From Hawksworthiomyces lignivorus (lineage: Eukaryota > Ascomycota > Sordariomycetes > Ophiostomatales > Ophiostomataceae), in assembly GCA_002917075.1 (NCBI GenBank), contig NTMA01000016.1, positions 372,001 to 436,000 of the forward strand: 64,000 nt of DNA, read 5' to 3'. Of this stretch, positions 13,523 to 25,300 are shown one piece after another; position 1 is the stretch's first letter; each line of letters begins with the position of its first letter. The notes beneath the pieces are model-generated. The model did not search any database. It was given only the letters and a program-made list of their open reading frames with translations, and was not told the DNA's origin. Both the position numbers and the translations under genes were made by a program.

Positions 13523-15408
13523 ATGATACCTCTGTTTCCTAATTTCGAGCCAGTAAATGAGCAGCGACAGGAAGCTATGGAAGCCTATATAAAGAAAGAC
13601 CGAGAAGCTGAGGGTGTTGGGCATGTGCAGCCTATGGAGAGCAAAAACCAGATAACACCTGATTCCATCTCCTCTTCTCATACGAAGAACTCTGGCTTCT
13701 CTATCTCTTTCATGGCTGCGTCTCTATTTACTTTGATCCTGTCTGTCCTCATTGCGTTTCACAGCTCGGGCACGGGAGCATGGAGAACGGGTCACCGAAA
13801 TGACGGACTGCTGATCAAAACCCCCAGCTGGGCGGTACAAGGCTCCTTCGCCGCAAACGTAAGCGCGGCCTCCCGGGTGCGCCAGTGGCTGGGCATCCCG
13901 TACGCAGAGCCGCCTCTTGGCGAGCGCCGGTTCAGGCCTCCTGTGACTAAGAAGCCATACCCTCCGGGTTTCGTGCTCAACGCCACGGCCTTCGGCCCGG
14001 CTTGCATGCAGGCTCCGCCTACCGCTACGGGTCTCTTTGGCAAGTACCTGCCGGATGACACGCTGCCAGCAGGCTTTCCCGTGGACGAAGACTGTCTGAC
14101 GCTCAACATCTGGGCGCCGGAGAGCAGCGGCAGCAGAGACGGCCACGACGATGAGCTGCTGCCAGTGATGGTGTGGATCCCCGGCGGGGCGCTGCTGACG
14201 GGCGGCAGCGCGGTGCCGTTCACGCGCGGCATGCGGCTGGCGCAGGCGCAGCGGATGGTGGTGGTCAGTCTCAACTACCGGGTCAACATCTTTGGGTTTC
14301 CGGGCGCGGCGGCGCTGGGGGGCCAGGACATGAACGTGGGCCTGCTGGACCAGCGCAAGGCCGTCGAGTGGGTGTACCAGAACATTGGCTTCTTCGGCGG
14401 CAACGCGAGCCGCATCACGCTGTTCGGCCAGTCGGCCGGCGGCTCGTCGACCGACTTCTTCGCGTACGCGTGGCACGGCGACCCGCTGGTGAGCGCCTTC
14501 ATCGTCGAGTCTGGCGCCGTCGGCAACCGGGAGCCCGACGGCCTCAGCAGCCCGAGCCACTTCTCGTTTGTGGCCCGCGCGGTCGGGTGTGGCGGCAACA
14601 GCAGCAGCAGAAGCAGCACCAATGCCACCGATTACGGTGACATCCGGGCGCTCAGCGCCGAGGCCGCCGCCGCCGCCGACGCCGAGCTGCGCTGCATGCA
14701 ACAGGCCAACGCGGCAGACATCTACAACGTGTTCCTCAACAACAGCGACACGATCACGTTCGGCGGCTACCTGGACAACCAGACGCTCTTCACGAACTGG
14801 AGCGACCGCCGGCAGCGCGGCCTCGTCTCGAGTCACGTAAGTCTCGTCCGCTGGGCCTCAGCCCCAGCTTTGGCCAATACCTATTGAATCCACTTGTTTT
14901 CAGACTGACTTTGTCCCAGCCGACGCTCGTCGGCAGCTGTCTCAACGACTTCGTTGCGCTCTATCCTTTCACCGGCTCGCCGCCGAACCAGACGGCCGTA
15001 GACGAGCTGACGTTTGCGTACTTCACCTGCCGCGCGGGCATCTCGGCCGAGGCGCGCCACGAGCTGGGCAACCCGGTCTGGCGCTACATGTACGTCGGCA
15101 ACTGGACGAACCTGGACCCCTTCCCATGGCTGGGCGCCTACCACACGGCCGAGATTCCGCTCATCTTTGGCTGGAGCAGCACAGCCGGCCCAGACACGCC
15201 CGCCGAGGCGGCGTGGGCGTCCTACATCCAGAATGCCTGGGCGGGTTTCGCACGCGACCCGGCCAATGGGCTGGCAAAGCTCGGCTGGCCGCAGTACGAC
15301 GCCTCAAAGAACACGGTCGTCGTGCTGGGGTCCGACAACACGACCCTGCCGACGTACGTGTCTCCGGCGACGTTCGACTATGGCTGCGATAACTACACCA
15401 TTGGCTGA
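13523..15408 (+). CDS. Type B carboxylesterase/lipase, membrane-anchored (600 aa, 2 exons)
   Basis: Exon 1 (13523-14836) ends at GTAAGT. Exon 2 starts at 14920 after TTTGTCCCAG, which restores the frame; a nearer CAG at 14903 would not. Residues 61-80 form one hydrophobic helix after a 60-residue charged tail, predicting a type II membrane protein with an outside or lumenal catalytic domain. The alpha/beta-hydrolase marks are EDCLTLNIW, the oxyanion GG in WIPGGAL, the nucleophile elbow GQSAG (302-306; Ser304) and the C-terminal His513 in AYHTAEIPLIFG. Several NxS/T sites fit secretion-pathway glycosylation. These enzymes hydrolyse carboxylic esters or lipids; the substrate is not predictable. 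The anchor replaces the usual cleaved signal peptide of secreted fungal homologues. Confidence 0.9.
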
Positions 15409-15858
15409 GGGTCCGCTCTGCCAATTGGTTCTCCATTTGGCTGGAAGTCGTAGCAGCAGCGAACCCCCGTTGTCTTCTGTTTGTCAAGTATCAGTTCTGC
15501 TATTTTCTCTGCTCTACAGCCAGAAAGATGAAATTAGATACTTTTAACATTTCCAAATTGAGTCTTATTCCCCTGACCAACCAATGTGCAATCCGCCTGT
15601 TGTAGCCTGCGTCACTGGAGATGTTGAATCCCGTTTGTGGCTGGTTGGGAAAGAGGCATAAGCCATCGAACTGCCTTTTTCGGTCGCGAACTTAATTCGC
15701 GCTCCGTTGCTCAAGCTTCCACAGCCACTTTACGCCTCTCGTCCCGGTATCCTAAATTGCAATTCTTAAAAAGAAAACCAAAAAGGGTAAAAAGAAAGCA
15801 GAAACAATCAATCAGCTTAAAAAGCCAAAAAGGAAAACTTATCGAATTATCGACCTCT
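15409..15858. other. Esterase 3' flank and tRNA downstream region
   Basis: No gene is seen. The right end, read on the minus strand, contains the T-runs that should terminate the tRNA transcript. A-rich tracts cover about 15767-15835. Confidence 0.6.
15834..15837 (-). terminator. RNA polymerase III terminator (T-run) of the tRNA gene
   Basis: On the tRNA strand a run of four T lies about 21 nt past the acceptor stem, with a second run of five T a few bases further. RNA polymerase III stops at such runs. Confidence 0.5.
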
Positions 15859-15930
15859 GCCCAGACGCGGGATCGAACCGCGGACCTCCTGCTTACTAGG
15901 CAGGCGCAGCTACCACTGTGCTACCCGGGC
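15859..15930 (-). tRNA. tRNA-Thr (anticodon AGU), no intron
   Basis: The minus strand folds as a full cloverleaf. The acceptor stem is GCCCGGG paired with TCTGGGC (two G-T pairs). The D arm contains AGTGGTAG. The anticodon stem is CCTGC/GCAGG with loop CTAGTAA, giving anticodon AGT (threonine, codon ACU after A34 is modified to inosine). The T arm is CGCGG-TTCGATC-CCGCG. The internal A and B promoter boxes lie in the D and T arms. There is no intron at 37/38, and CCA is not encoded, as expected for a nuclear gene. Confidence 0.93.
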
Positions 15931-17077
15931 TAACCGATTACTTCCGATTGATGAAAGCGGCGGGCATCCGTAGAGGTTATAGAGGCATCTGCCCCTACTA
16001 AACTGTCATCGCTTCCTTCCAGTTATGTCCAGAACTGTGAGCCAAAATTGTGATGTGTATGATCCAATGAGCATCAAAAAATTGGCAGGCATAAGAGTAA
16101 ACCTATGAACAATTATTCTCCACCCCGGAACGACGGCAACTTTCTTCTCTTTGTCTTTATTCCCATATCTTGGCGTTCAAAGTGCCAGCAAGGGAGATGG
16201 AGGTGAAATGCATGCGTCATATACTTTTGCTAGACGCGGCTTGACACTGTAACCTTCTGCACAAGGCAGCAGCGAAAAAAACAAAAAACAAAAAAAAAAC
16301 AAGAGCGCCATGACAATGGCCCTGACTCCTTATCCCGATTTGTTTTCTTTGCAGTTTCTGTTCCCAGTCTAGCCATCATCTATGCTATTTGTGCCATTGA
16401 GATACAGAAGCCTTGTTACAATGGTTGGTGGTCAGCGCAAGACAGATTTTATTAGCGAAAATGAACAGGAATGAACAGGAACGGCGGATTTGCTGATGCT
16501 AACTTAGGGACTGCAAAGATGAAGAAGAAGTATCCATTCCGAGCTAAGTTTGAATTAAGCTTCTTTTAATCCTTGGGTGGCAACGGGTGATCGCACGAGT
16601 AGCAACCTGCAGAAATGTGCAGGAAAACAGTGCAGCACAGTCTACTCGTACATTCGCCCTGCATTTACGGGCTGAGTGATGTAATGGCCGTTGACAAACG
16701 GTAGCGTCAGTCGCCCTGCCATCACCAGCTCTCTTTGTGGTGTGGGGTAAGGTCCCAATGGACCAAGCCTTGATGGACATCACTAAACTGGTATTGCTCG
16801 CCTGACTTGCCCTCTCGTATAAAAGCCAGCCTCTATGGCCATCTCCTTTGGATCGTGATCATTCATCTCCTGAGGTTGCTATTCGTTTTTGGTTTATTTT
16901 TGTGGTTTCACATTTGCGATAACCTCGACAATGGAGAAAACGCATACGTAATTCCGTGTCACCTGAACATCTTGGGACGAAGCTTTTATTATCATATTCA
17001 GCATCGTGGGCTTTGGATTAACATAAATCACTAGCCACTATTGCCCATTTCACGGCATCATATTACTTCAACTCATC
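15931..17077. other. Intergenic DNA between the tRNA and the ankyrin gene
   Basis: It holds A-rich tracts at about 16276-16305 and the ankyrin-gene promoter at its right end. Frames at 16544-16783 and 16807-17034 lack recognisable domains and I do not call them. Confidence 0.5.
16818..16824 (+). promoter_or_regulatory. Possible TATA box of the ankyrin-repeat gene
   Basis: TATAAAA occurs 254 bp upstream of the ankyrin start codon on the coding strand, a plausible distance with a 200-nt leader. This is sequence match only. Confidence 0.3.
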
Positions 17078-18562
17078 ATGGCTGATCGCCCTCCTCCATA
17101 CTCCCCTCCTGACGCTGCTGAGACCGCGTTGCCTCCAAGCTATGATACCATAGCTTCTGCTGGAGATGGTGACAGTGCAGCGTCAGACCAGACCGATCAA
17201 CGGCAGCACGAGCAGCAGCAGCAGCAGCAATCCCAACAGAATACGACACACCGCCGATTTCGAGACCGGCTGGCATCTGCTTCGTCTGTGGAGCACCAGT
17301 GGTCCCAGCCGCCGTCTTCCTCGCCCACGGGCTCCACATCAGTCCTCTCGCGCCTGGCAGCGCTGAAGCCGTACCGGTCCAATCCCGGGCCGTCTGAGAG
17401 GCCGGAGCCGCCGCCGTTTGTCGGGCCGCGAGCGAACGCGACAGACGAAGACGTGCTGGCGGAGCTCTTCCGCATGTTCCCGTGGCGGCGCAGCTGGGGC
17501 CGGTGCCCGACGACGCTGGACGCGGCGCTGCGGCAGGCGGCGCTGATCGGCCACGAGGGCCTGGTGCGGGCGCTGCTGCGGCGGGGCGCGCCCATCACGT
17601 TTACCGACAGCCACCGCGCGGTCAAGATGCCCGGGGGCAGCGCGCTGCACGCGGCGCTGCTGGGCGCGGGGCCGCAGCTGGCCGAGGTGATCACCTGCGA
17701 GTTCTGGAGCCGCGCGTTTGCGGCCGCGTCTGCGGAGGCGGGCGGCGCAGACAGGCAGGGGCCCACCGCCGTCGCGGCGGCGGCCACCGCCGCGGACGCC
17801 GAGACGCGCGCTCTGCTCGACGCCCGCGACCCCAAGGGGTGCACGCCGCTGCACGTGGCCGCGGAGGCGGGCGCCACGGACGCGGTGCGCGTGCTACTGC
17901 GGCGCGGGGCCGCGCTGGACGCCGCGGACGAGGTGGGCCGCACGCCGCTGCACATGGCCGCGCGCTACGGCCGCGAGGAGACGGCCGAGTTCCTGCTGGG
18001 CCAGGGCGCCGACGCGACCCACTTGTTGCCTCTGCCGTCGCTGCAGGCGCAGCCGGGCCAGGGGTGCGTGGACGCCGCGTCCCGCGCGTCGTCGTCTTCT
18101 GTGGCACCGCTGTGGGTAGGCGCGCGCGGCGAGCGGCTGGCCGACCTGGGCAGCTTCGAGTTCATCTCGCAGCTACTGGCCAAGCTGGTCGCCCAGGAGA
18201 ACAAGCAGAGGGTCCAGGACGGCGGAGACGGCACCCCAGGGCAGGCCGGGCCCCATCGCACTGCCGGCGACTCGTCCGCTTCGGCATCGGCGCAAGCATT
18301 CTCCGCGCCCGTCTACGTGCATGGCAGCGGCTACGCACAGGGGCGCTCCCTGCCCAACAACGACCCCTTCGCGCTGACGCTAACGTCCATGTCCCTCAAG
18401 CAGAAGGGGCCCCACGACCCGGACCACAAGGCGTCGCCCAGCATGCTCCAGAGCGACGAGTACATCAAGTGGCGCAATGGCTGCGACGCCCTGCTGGCCG
18501 AGCACCGGGCCCAGCGGGAGCGCAACAAGAAGGCTGAGATGCCTCAAGGCATGAATGTATAA
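17078..18562 (+). CDS. Ankyrin-repeat protein with N-terminal PPxY motifs (494 aa, single exon)
   Basis: The first 25 residues carry two PPxY motifs (PPPY at 5-8, PPSY at 19-22), the ligand for WW domains such as those in Rsp5/Nedd4 ubiquitin ligases. A glutamine-rich disordered part follows (about 44-54). A helical region at 120-170 looks like a degenerate first ankyrin repeat. Clear repeats follow at 251-283 (GCTPLHVAAEAG) and 284-312 (GRTPLHMAARYG), with weaker ones at about 146-176 and 186-215. The C-terminal 180 residues are mostly disordered, ending in a helical segment with EYIKWRNGCDALL. There is no membrane segment. A role as a ubiquitin-ligase adaptor is an inference from the PPxY motifs only. 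Coding GC content is very high, and no intron is needed. Confidence 0.88.
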   Translation: MADRPPPYSPPDAAETALPPSYDTIASAGDGDSAASDQTDQRQHEQQQQQQSQQNTTHRRFRDRLASASSVEHQWSQPPSSSPTGSTSVLSRLAALKPYRSNPGPSERPEPPPFVGPRANATDEDVLAELFRMFPWRRSWGRCPTTLDAALRQAALIGHEGLVRALLRRGAPITFTDSHRAVKMPGGSALHAALLGAGPQLAEVITCEFWSRAFAAASAEAGGADRQGPTAVAAAATAADAETRALLDARDPKGCTPLHVAAEAGATDAVRVLLRRGAALDAADEVGRTPLHMAARYGREETAEFLLGQGADATHLLPLPSLQAQPGQGCVDAASRASSSSVAPLWVGARGERLADLGSFEFISQLLAKLVAQENKQRVQDGGDGTPGQAGPHRTAGDSSASASAQAFSAPVYVHGSGYAQGRSLPNNDPFALTLTSMSLKQKGPHDPDHKASPSMLQSDEYIKWRNGCDALLAEHRAQRERNKKAEMPQGMNV

Positions 18563-19044
18563 TATGAAAATGATACCATGTTTAGTCTGCTTGTTTGTTT
18601 GCTTTGTTTGAAACGACCTTGGGACCAGATCTACTTGCATCATCGTACCTTCGTACCTTTTTATTACCATAGCCTAGCATCGACGACAACTGGGAGTGTC
18701 ACGGAGCTTAAATGTGTTGTTTTATTTTTACTTCATTTTTATCTTTCGAAATACGCATTTTCATTGTCATTAATTTGTCCTGCAACATTGATCAAGAGAG
18801 AGAATGATTTTGAGCTTCAGCCTTGTACTGGAGCTTCTTGTAGCTCAGCCCCTCAATTAAGGGATGACCCCCTGGCTTATGTTCTCACCAAAAACGGCCC
18901 TCATTTCCTTTTGAGCTTTCAATCTCACAGCCCTACTTTTCATGCACAAATTTGAGCCAATTCGCGTCGCATTCGAATAAGAATAATCGCGCAGGCATTG
19001 CTTGTTTTAAAGATTAGTTTTGCATTGTCTAATACTGTGTAGAA
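18563..19044. other. Intergenic DNA between the ankyrin and EXPERA genes
   Basis: It contains the ankyrin 3' flank and the EXPERA-gene promoter. A frame at 18578-18955 is T-rich and has no domain. Nothing is called. Confidence 0.5.
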
Positions 19045-19828
19045 ATGGCCCTCTCCGAGACGTTCCGCGACCGCGTCTGGCTGGTCTGGTTCTGCATCCA
19101 GATTCCCGTGATTCTCTGTATGTCCGCTGCCGAACCATTTTTCTTTCTTCCTTGGCTCTCAGCTCCACTAACAACTTCTTCCTCCACCCCGCGCAGGCGT
19201 CGACGCCGTCGGCCACTATCCCGCGTGGCTCTGCGCCGACCCGGGCAGCCCGCTGCACGCGCTGCACCAGTTCCGGGAGTGGTACCTGGCCACGTATAAC
19301 GACCCGCTGGTGCAGTGGACGCCAGAGCGGGCGGGCGACCCGGCCCTGGGCGGCGCGGGCGGCAGCTGGCTGTTGCTGTTCTTCTGGCTCGAGTTTGCCT
19401 TTACGCTGCCGGCGGTGCTCTACGCCGTGTACCGGCTCGGTGCGGCAGTGCTGCTGGGCGGCGCGGGCGGCGGCAAGCGCACCACGGGCGCGCTCGAGCT
19501 GCTGCTGCTGGTGTACGCGTTCGAGACGGCGCTGACGACGGCCGTGTGCATCCACGACGTCAGCTACTGGGACCCGGCCCTGTACTCGCCGGCGCAGAAG
19601 AACGTGTTCCGGTTCCAGCTGATGGGGGCCTGGTTTGCGATGCGTGCGTTTTTCCCCCTTGCTCCTTTTCTCATTTTGGCCCCTTCGTGTGTCCCCTGTC
19701 GAAGTTTTGTTCGTTGCCTTTGATGGACACTTCCGCTGACAATCGCAGCCACTCTTCTCTTTATCGACATGTACTCCCGCATTCTTGCGCGTTTCAAGAC
19801 AACAGACACCACCAAGAAGACGCAGTAG
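19045..19828 (+). CDS. EXPERA-domain / TMEM97-type ER membrane protein (199 aa, 3 exons)
   Basis: Exons 19045-19117, 19197-19643 and 19749-19828 join in frame. The protein has four hydrophobic segments, beginning WLVWFCIQIPVILC. The family marks VDAVGHYPAW, WLEFAFTLPAVLYA and CIHDVSYWDPALYS follow. This matches the EXPERA domain shared by TMEM97 (sigma-2 receptor), TM6SF and EBP, which bind or isomerise sterols in the ER. The C terminus is KKTQ, a KKxx ER-retrieval signal, in agreement. The catalytic His/Glu pair of the EBP isomerases cannot be assigned confidently, so a TMEM97-like role is preferred over sterol isomerase. It converges with the type I membrane protein gene. Confidence 0.85.
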
Positions 19829-20189
19829 GAAAGAACTCAGCGAGCAAGAAAATGGAAGTAGGCAATGGGAATTGAATCATGTTTAGTATAGGCATTACAA
19901 CATATCTGTGAACCAAGACTAGGTTCGTTATGTATACAAAAAATAATAGACGTAGTGAAACATGTAGTCCGTTGCATTCGTTCTCTCTTCTCCTCTGCCG
20001 GATCTTCGGCATCTTCGTCTTCCAGCAAAGAAATTCCCATGAACGCCAGGTGTAAGAGCGGCAGCCAAGATAAGGCGCCCGTTTTGCCGTCTGAAAAAAA
20101 GTCTATAACGAAACCGGACCCTCCTGTCCTCTGGTATCTCACACGAGCAATCCCGCCCTGCTTCTCTTCCCCTCGCACCCTTTCTTCTC
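19829..20189. other. Short convergent 3' region
   Basis: The two converging genes end here. The sequence is AT-rich and I see nothing else. Confidence 0.5.
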
Positions 20190-21281
20190 TCAGTCCATTG
20201 CCCGCTTCGGCGCGATGCCCCAGCCGTTGCCGACGCCGACGTTGACGCCGTAGCCGAGCGGGGTGGCGCCGCCCAGGCTGCGGTTCTTGAGGCGGCGGGG
20301 CAGCACGGTGCCGAAGAAGTAGACGGCGGAGACGATGAGGCCGGCCAAGAAGGAGACCATGCTGTAGAAGACGGTGCTGGGCCCGACGTGGTGGCCCATG
20401 CCGGACCACTCGACGCGGCCCTCGGTCTTGGGCAGGGCGGGCGTGGGGAACCAGCGCACGGAGAAGGAGAGGGGCAGCGGGTCGCCGATGACGAGGCGCG
20501 CGGTGCGGGCGTGGTCGGCATCGCCGGCGTGGGCGGCGGTGCCGCTGTCGTGGTGCTGCTGCTGGGCAGCCGCGGCTGCTTCCTTGTGGCCTAGCGGGCT
20601 GGTGCTGTAGGCGACGCCCGAGTCGAGGACGCCGCTGTCGTGGGGGTGGATGTGGTGCTTCGGGGTGCTGTGCAGCAGCACATTGAGGTGGGTGGCGATG
20701 TGCAGGTGGCTCAGCTGCAGGGTGCCGGCCAGGGCGAAGACGAGCGGGATGTACTCGGGCTCGTAGGGCCGCTCGCCGACGGTCTCGATGTGGGGCGCGG
20801 GCCGGTTGGCCAGGCGGCAGGTCAGCGGCGCGTCGGCGTGGATGTAGAACTCGAGCAGGTGGAAGAAAGGGTCGCTGACCATGGCGATGGTGCAGTTGAG
20901 CTCGCCCTCGATGCCGTAGTGAAACTCGAGCGGCGTCTGCGTCTCGTTGCACACGGGGAACGGCACCCACTGGATCTCATTGTTGGCCAGCTGGATGTGC
21001 TCGCCGGTCTCGCTGCAGAAGCAAAAAAAAAAAGGAGGGTCAGCCAAACCACAGGCGGAGGACGCGCGACGATGGACAATGGGGCATTGAGGAGAGGAAG
21101 AGAACGGAAAGGAATTGGCCTACGAGCTGCGGTTCATGCATTCCACTTTTATTGGGTCGCCATAGTGGTAAGATGGCAGGTTCAGCTCAGTCGCAGCGGC
21201 CACAGGGGCCAGCGCCGGGACCAGCAGGAACAGCAGATAGGAGACCGCCACCGCCAGAGCGGTAGCGAATTGTCGCGCCAT
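20190..21281 (-). CDS. Conserved fungal type I membrane protein, function unknown (326 aa, 2 exons)
   Basis: Exons 21281-21124 and 21012-20190 join in frame across a 111-nt intron. Residues 1-30 are a signal peptide (AVSYLLFLLVPALAPVAAA). The lumenal part begins LNLPSYHYGDPIKVECMNR. It contains a conserved-looking core with IQWVPFPVCNET, HLLEFYIHADAPLTCR and EYIPLVFALAGTLQLSHL, with several Cys and NxS/T sites. A variable His/Ala/Gln-rich insert follows. A single membrane helix lies at about 265-287, and the tail of about 39 residues is Gly-rich and probably cytosolic. I believe this is a widespread uncharacterised Pezizomycotina family, but I cannot name it. The orientation suggests an ER or cell-surface protein. 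Confidence 0.8.
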
Positions 21282-22395
21282 GTGGTCCGACTCGGATGCG
21301 CGAGGATGGATGGGCTTGCGAGGAGACAAGGAGGAGACAAAGGAGGAGTGTCGTTGTGATCGGCGTCAATCGGGGGAGACCTTTGCTTTGATGGCGGGTT
21401 CTGCTTTGATCTTCAGCCGCGCCCCCCCTATTTGCTGTCGTGCACCAGGAAGAATGGCCAGGTAAGCTTCGATGGCACACAACTTCCGCAGGATTCTCAC
21501 TCTATGCGGAGGTGCGAAACATGGCCGGTTGTCAGGGGACGGATTCGTCGAGATTCTCTTCAAGATGCGCAGAGCGAATTACAGAGAGCAAACGACGTCA
21601 AGGGCGAAAAAAGAAGCCACCTCTTTTCAGCAAGGGGGGTCTGCCTGTGCCTTTTGCAGTAAAATAGCGAAACCTGGCCGCACCAATGAATGCCGTCTTC
21701 GAGGTGTTCGGCGGAGAACTGACTGGCGCGCGGACCTGGCAAGATACGAATAATAGAACTTAATAGCTAGTTATTAGTGAGAGGCTAGCAGCTCTAGCTT
21801 GTGCCTGGCCTTTCCCGCCTGTGGCTCGTGGTGGCTGAGCTCCTGTGGGCCACCTTTTCGACGGCAATCGTTGCTTTTCACGCGCCCGTCCTCTCAGTCT
21901 CTTTTATCTTCTACAGCTTCTCATCCGTTGTGACCATGGCGGCTATTGCCTTTGAGAGATCGTTTATTGAGAGAGATAGAATGTCTGCCTGGTTTTCTAG
22001 CGCAGACTCTCGAGTGGAGCGTGCTCTAGGATGCAGCAGGCCTGATAACATAGCTGAACTCCCAGGGGCAGCAGCTCTCTAAGTAAGATAGAGACAGGAA
22101 GACATGCTAGGGGCAAAATTGCAATTTACATAACTCTAAAGGTATTTAAAACTAGCATTGCGAAATTTTCCACATATTGCCCGTAATGTGAGGTTCCAGA
22201 TGAGAATACAAGTAGCTGAGCCCTTAAGCATTGCGAAATCTACCTCACTAGATACCAGCAGGAAAAAAAATATTCCATCTCTCTACTCTATCCTCGCTAC
22301 TATTAATCACTACGCTTATCACCATCATCATTTTTAGCTTATGGAAAATAAATATAACAAGGCCAGTAAGCCGTGTATCTAAACTAAACTTGCTT
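21282..22395. other. Intergenic DNA between the type I membrane protein and the NACHT gene
   Basis: This is the promoter of the left gene and the 3' flank of the NACHT gene. One frame (21801-22082) translates with hydrophobic segments but starts at a non-ATG codon and shows no known family. Nothing else is called. Confidence 0.45.
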
Positions 22396-25300
22396 TCATT
22401 CCCGCGGAGGGGGTAGCATGCCACTCAAAGCAGCAGCCGCTGCTGCATAGAGATCCTCGTCGATACCCGCCGGGGCTTTCTGTACATTGGTTTCCATTTT
22501 CATTATTATCTTCTGCACTGCATCTTTCTCTCTCTTTTCCCTTCTTCCATCTAAATCTCGTTCGCCGAGAAGCTCCAGGATCGCAGCTGCATTAGGTGGC
22601 TGAGACCAGGTTACAATATCATCGATCGACAAAACCGATATTTGGCGTGATTCGGATAGTTCTAGAAAGCATAGCTCTTCTCTCAATCTGCTGTGCCTAT
22701 GAATGAGGGTATAAATTTCTGGGCTAGAGTCCAGCTCTATCTGTCCATTGAACTCAACAGAGAGGATCGATTTGTCCTTGTCGACATCAGCGTAGCGATA
22801 CCATGTCGGTATGGTTGCGGGAAATTTGGCGAGCTCTTCCATCATTCTCCAGTACTTAGACGTCTCTAGCTCTGCTATGATGGTTCCCTGCGTTCCAGTA
22901 AGATAAAATTCAAAGAACCGTAAATTGCGGATAAGTCTGTACCACGGCGAATAAAAGGTTTTATTGATTGTGGTTTCGCATATTGGATACGCTCCATTCT
23001 CCATCAATATCCGTGCAGTTGTCACTAGCCTTTCCTCGTCGTATCCAGAGTCGATCCAAGACAAGGATGCATCAAGGAGTAGTGTCCCCTTGTCACCCGC
23101 TACAGCGTTTGAATTACGTTGCAACTTCCAAGTTATGTACTCGTGATTGTGGGTGTAAGCTGCCCAGAGGATAGCGTATGATTGCCCAGAATCCCGACGA
23201 CAAGGGATGCGCGGCGGTGAAGGGCCAAAGAAGTGGTCCGGGTAAAATGAAAGCCCCCACGTCGAAGACCTCCGCATGGCGGAACTATCAGAAGTCTTAG
23301 AATAAATTCGCCATTCGGGGTTGACATTGCACTTCCGACGTGAAGAATAAATCTGGTCAACGAGGTCGATCAACTCAAAATTCTTCGCTGTCTTCTTTTC
23401 ATCGAACCGAGCTACAGCTTTGTCGGTGAAATAGAAGCAAGCACAGTGATATAAATGGCTCGATCTGCTGAGACAATCGGTAGGGATTACAGCAAGAACG
23501 GCAACTACAATCCGCAAGAAGGCATCGGCCACCTCAAAACCGCCCCAACAAGCACCCCAGTGCTTGGCAAGGTTATCCCGCAAGAATTCTGGGATCGAGC
23601 GGTGCGTGTATTTGACGCCGAGGATGGACACTTCCCTGAGCCCCGGATTATGTAATAAGGTATTGCCCGGTAAATGATGGTTGACTGGGAACTTGGTGAG
23701 CTCCAGGAGGCCTTTGCACAAGCCTGTGACCCATTCTTTTGCTATATAGCACCTTTTTTCGACGTCGCCTGGCGTTATTGAGCAGTTTCCATCCTTGTCT
23801 AGAAATCTAGACACGAAGTCTGCATCTTCTATGTAATTGTCTAAGAAAGAATACCACAGAACACTAGTCGCCGATGCAAAACCGCTGCTCCAGAGCACAG
23901 CCGAATCGAGAATGGCCGTAGAATAGTTGAATATTATAGCTGCTTCTCTGCGTTTGCTTCTGGGAATCGTGTCCAGGATTTCTTTAAACAGCTCGTCCAG
24001 TTCCTCGGGCGCTTCGCGCACCGTCTGAAGCGCTTTGGTGACCGGCTCGTCTATTCGAAGCCGCTCTTCACTAACAAGTTTTAGCGTGAGCATGACCCAC
24101 AAGAATACACCCTCCGCCCTATTCACTATCTCGTCACGAAGGAGGCATATGTGCTCGGAGCGAAAGCAGTCTGGTTCTTGAACCTGCTCTCGCAGACGCT
24201 GGTTCACAACTCGGGCAATGTCGCTGCGCGTCAAGTCTTGCAGCCGGATTCGATGTTCTGCCTTCAGTCGTGTCTCAAATACAGGATACTCTCGGCTAGA
24301 GACACAGAGCTTAAGATTCCCGTTTGAATTATCAACCCATCGTGTCAGCAAATCGACCAAAATAAGGTGGGTGTCATTCTTGTCGTCGAATTCGTCCAGG
24401 CCGTCAATAAAAAAGCAATACCGATAGCTGTCGTAGAGCTGAGAGTCGATCTCGACGAGGGTTTCAAATGCGGTCACTACAGTACGGTCATCTAAATTCA
24501 GAGGCGAATTAAAACCCCAAAGGTCATAGTTATGAGGTTTCCAAAGGTCCGGGAACAGTTGTTCAATGATCTCGTAATGACTTTTCGCAACGTCATACAA
24601 TAGCGATCGCATGAGGCCGATGGTGCCTTTCTGTAGCACACTGCCTGGTTTCCAAAAGAAACACTTTCCCTGGACTAGGGCTTTGCATCCTGCCCACTGT
24701 GACAAGAGGGTGGTGGTCTCATCTTTTTGGACAATATATTTCATCAATGTCGACTTGCCCGACCCCAGTTTGCCTGAGATGTGGAAGACACCTTTTCCAT
24801 GGACAAGCCATTCGGCGAAGTGCACTTTGTCATATGTAATTCTGGATTTTTCTCCGTTTTTGGATCCGAAGATCCAACGAAAGGTACCCTTTGCTGCTTC
24901 AGGTACGTCGCGGTAGCGCTCATGCATCTGTCCAAATGAGAGAGCGTTCAGAATGTCTATACAATTGGCTCTCTCACGGTACTTCATTTGCTGGTCTTCG
25001 AATTCGCCTGATACCTTCTCAAGCTTCTTTAGAGACGAAATGATTTGGATGCTACATGTTTACGAAAAGAAATTAGTTCAATTGAAAACAGAATATGTTC
25101 GCCACGATCGAGTTCCACGAGGCGGCCCCGTCAGTAGAAACCAACTGGGCGTTTCCTACTTTTGTTCCCTTATCATAGTTGCTTGTAACTGTATGCTGCA
25201 GCTGTCTAATTGGCTTTGAAGCGCTGATAGCTTCTCTTTCGAGCATATTGCTGTGAGTGCAGCTTTGGTTACAGCTAGGAGATTTCTGCTTTTTGGTCTC

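Noticed and set aside
14173..14640. Long frames on both strands within the esterase, ankyrin, Clr5 and cyclin genes
   Set aside because: These are shadow frames of very GC-rich coding exons, with Arg/Ala/Gly/Pro-rich translations and no domains.
21801..22082. 93-codon frame with two hydrophobic stretches
   Set aside because: It starts at a non-ATG codon, no splice site extends it, and I recognise no family. It could be a relic but is not supported.
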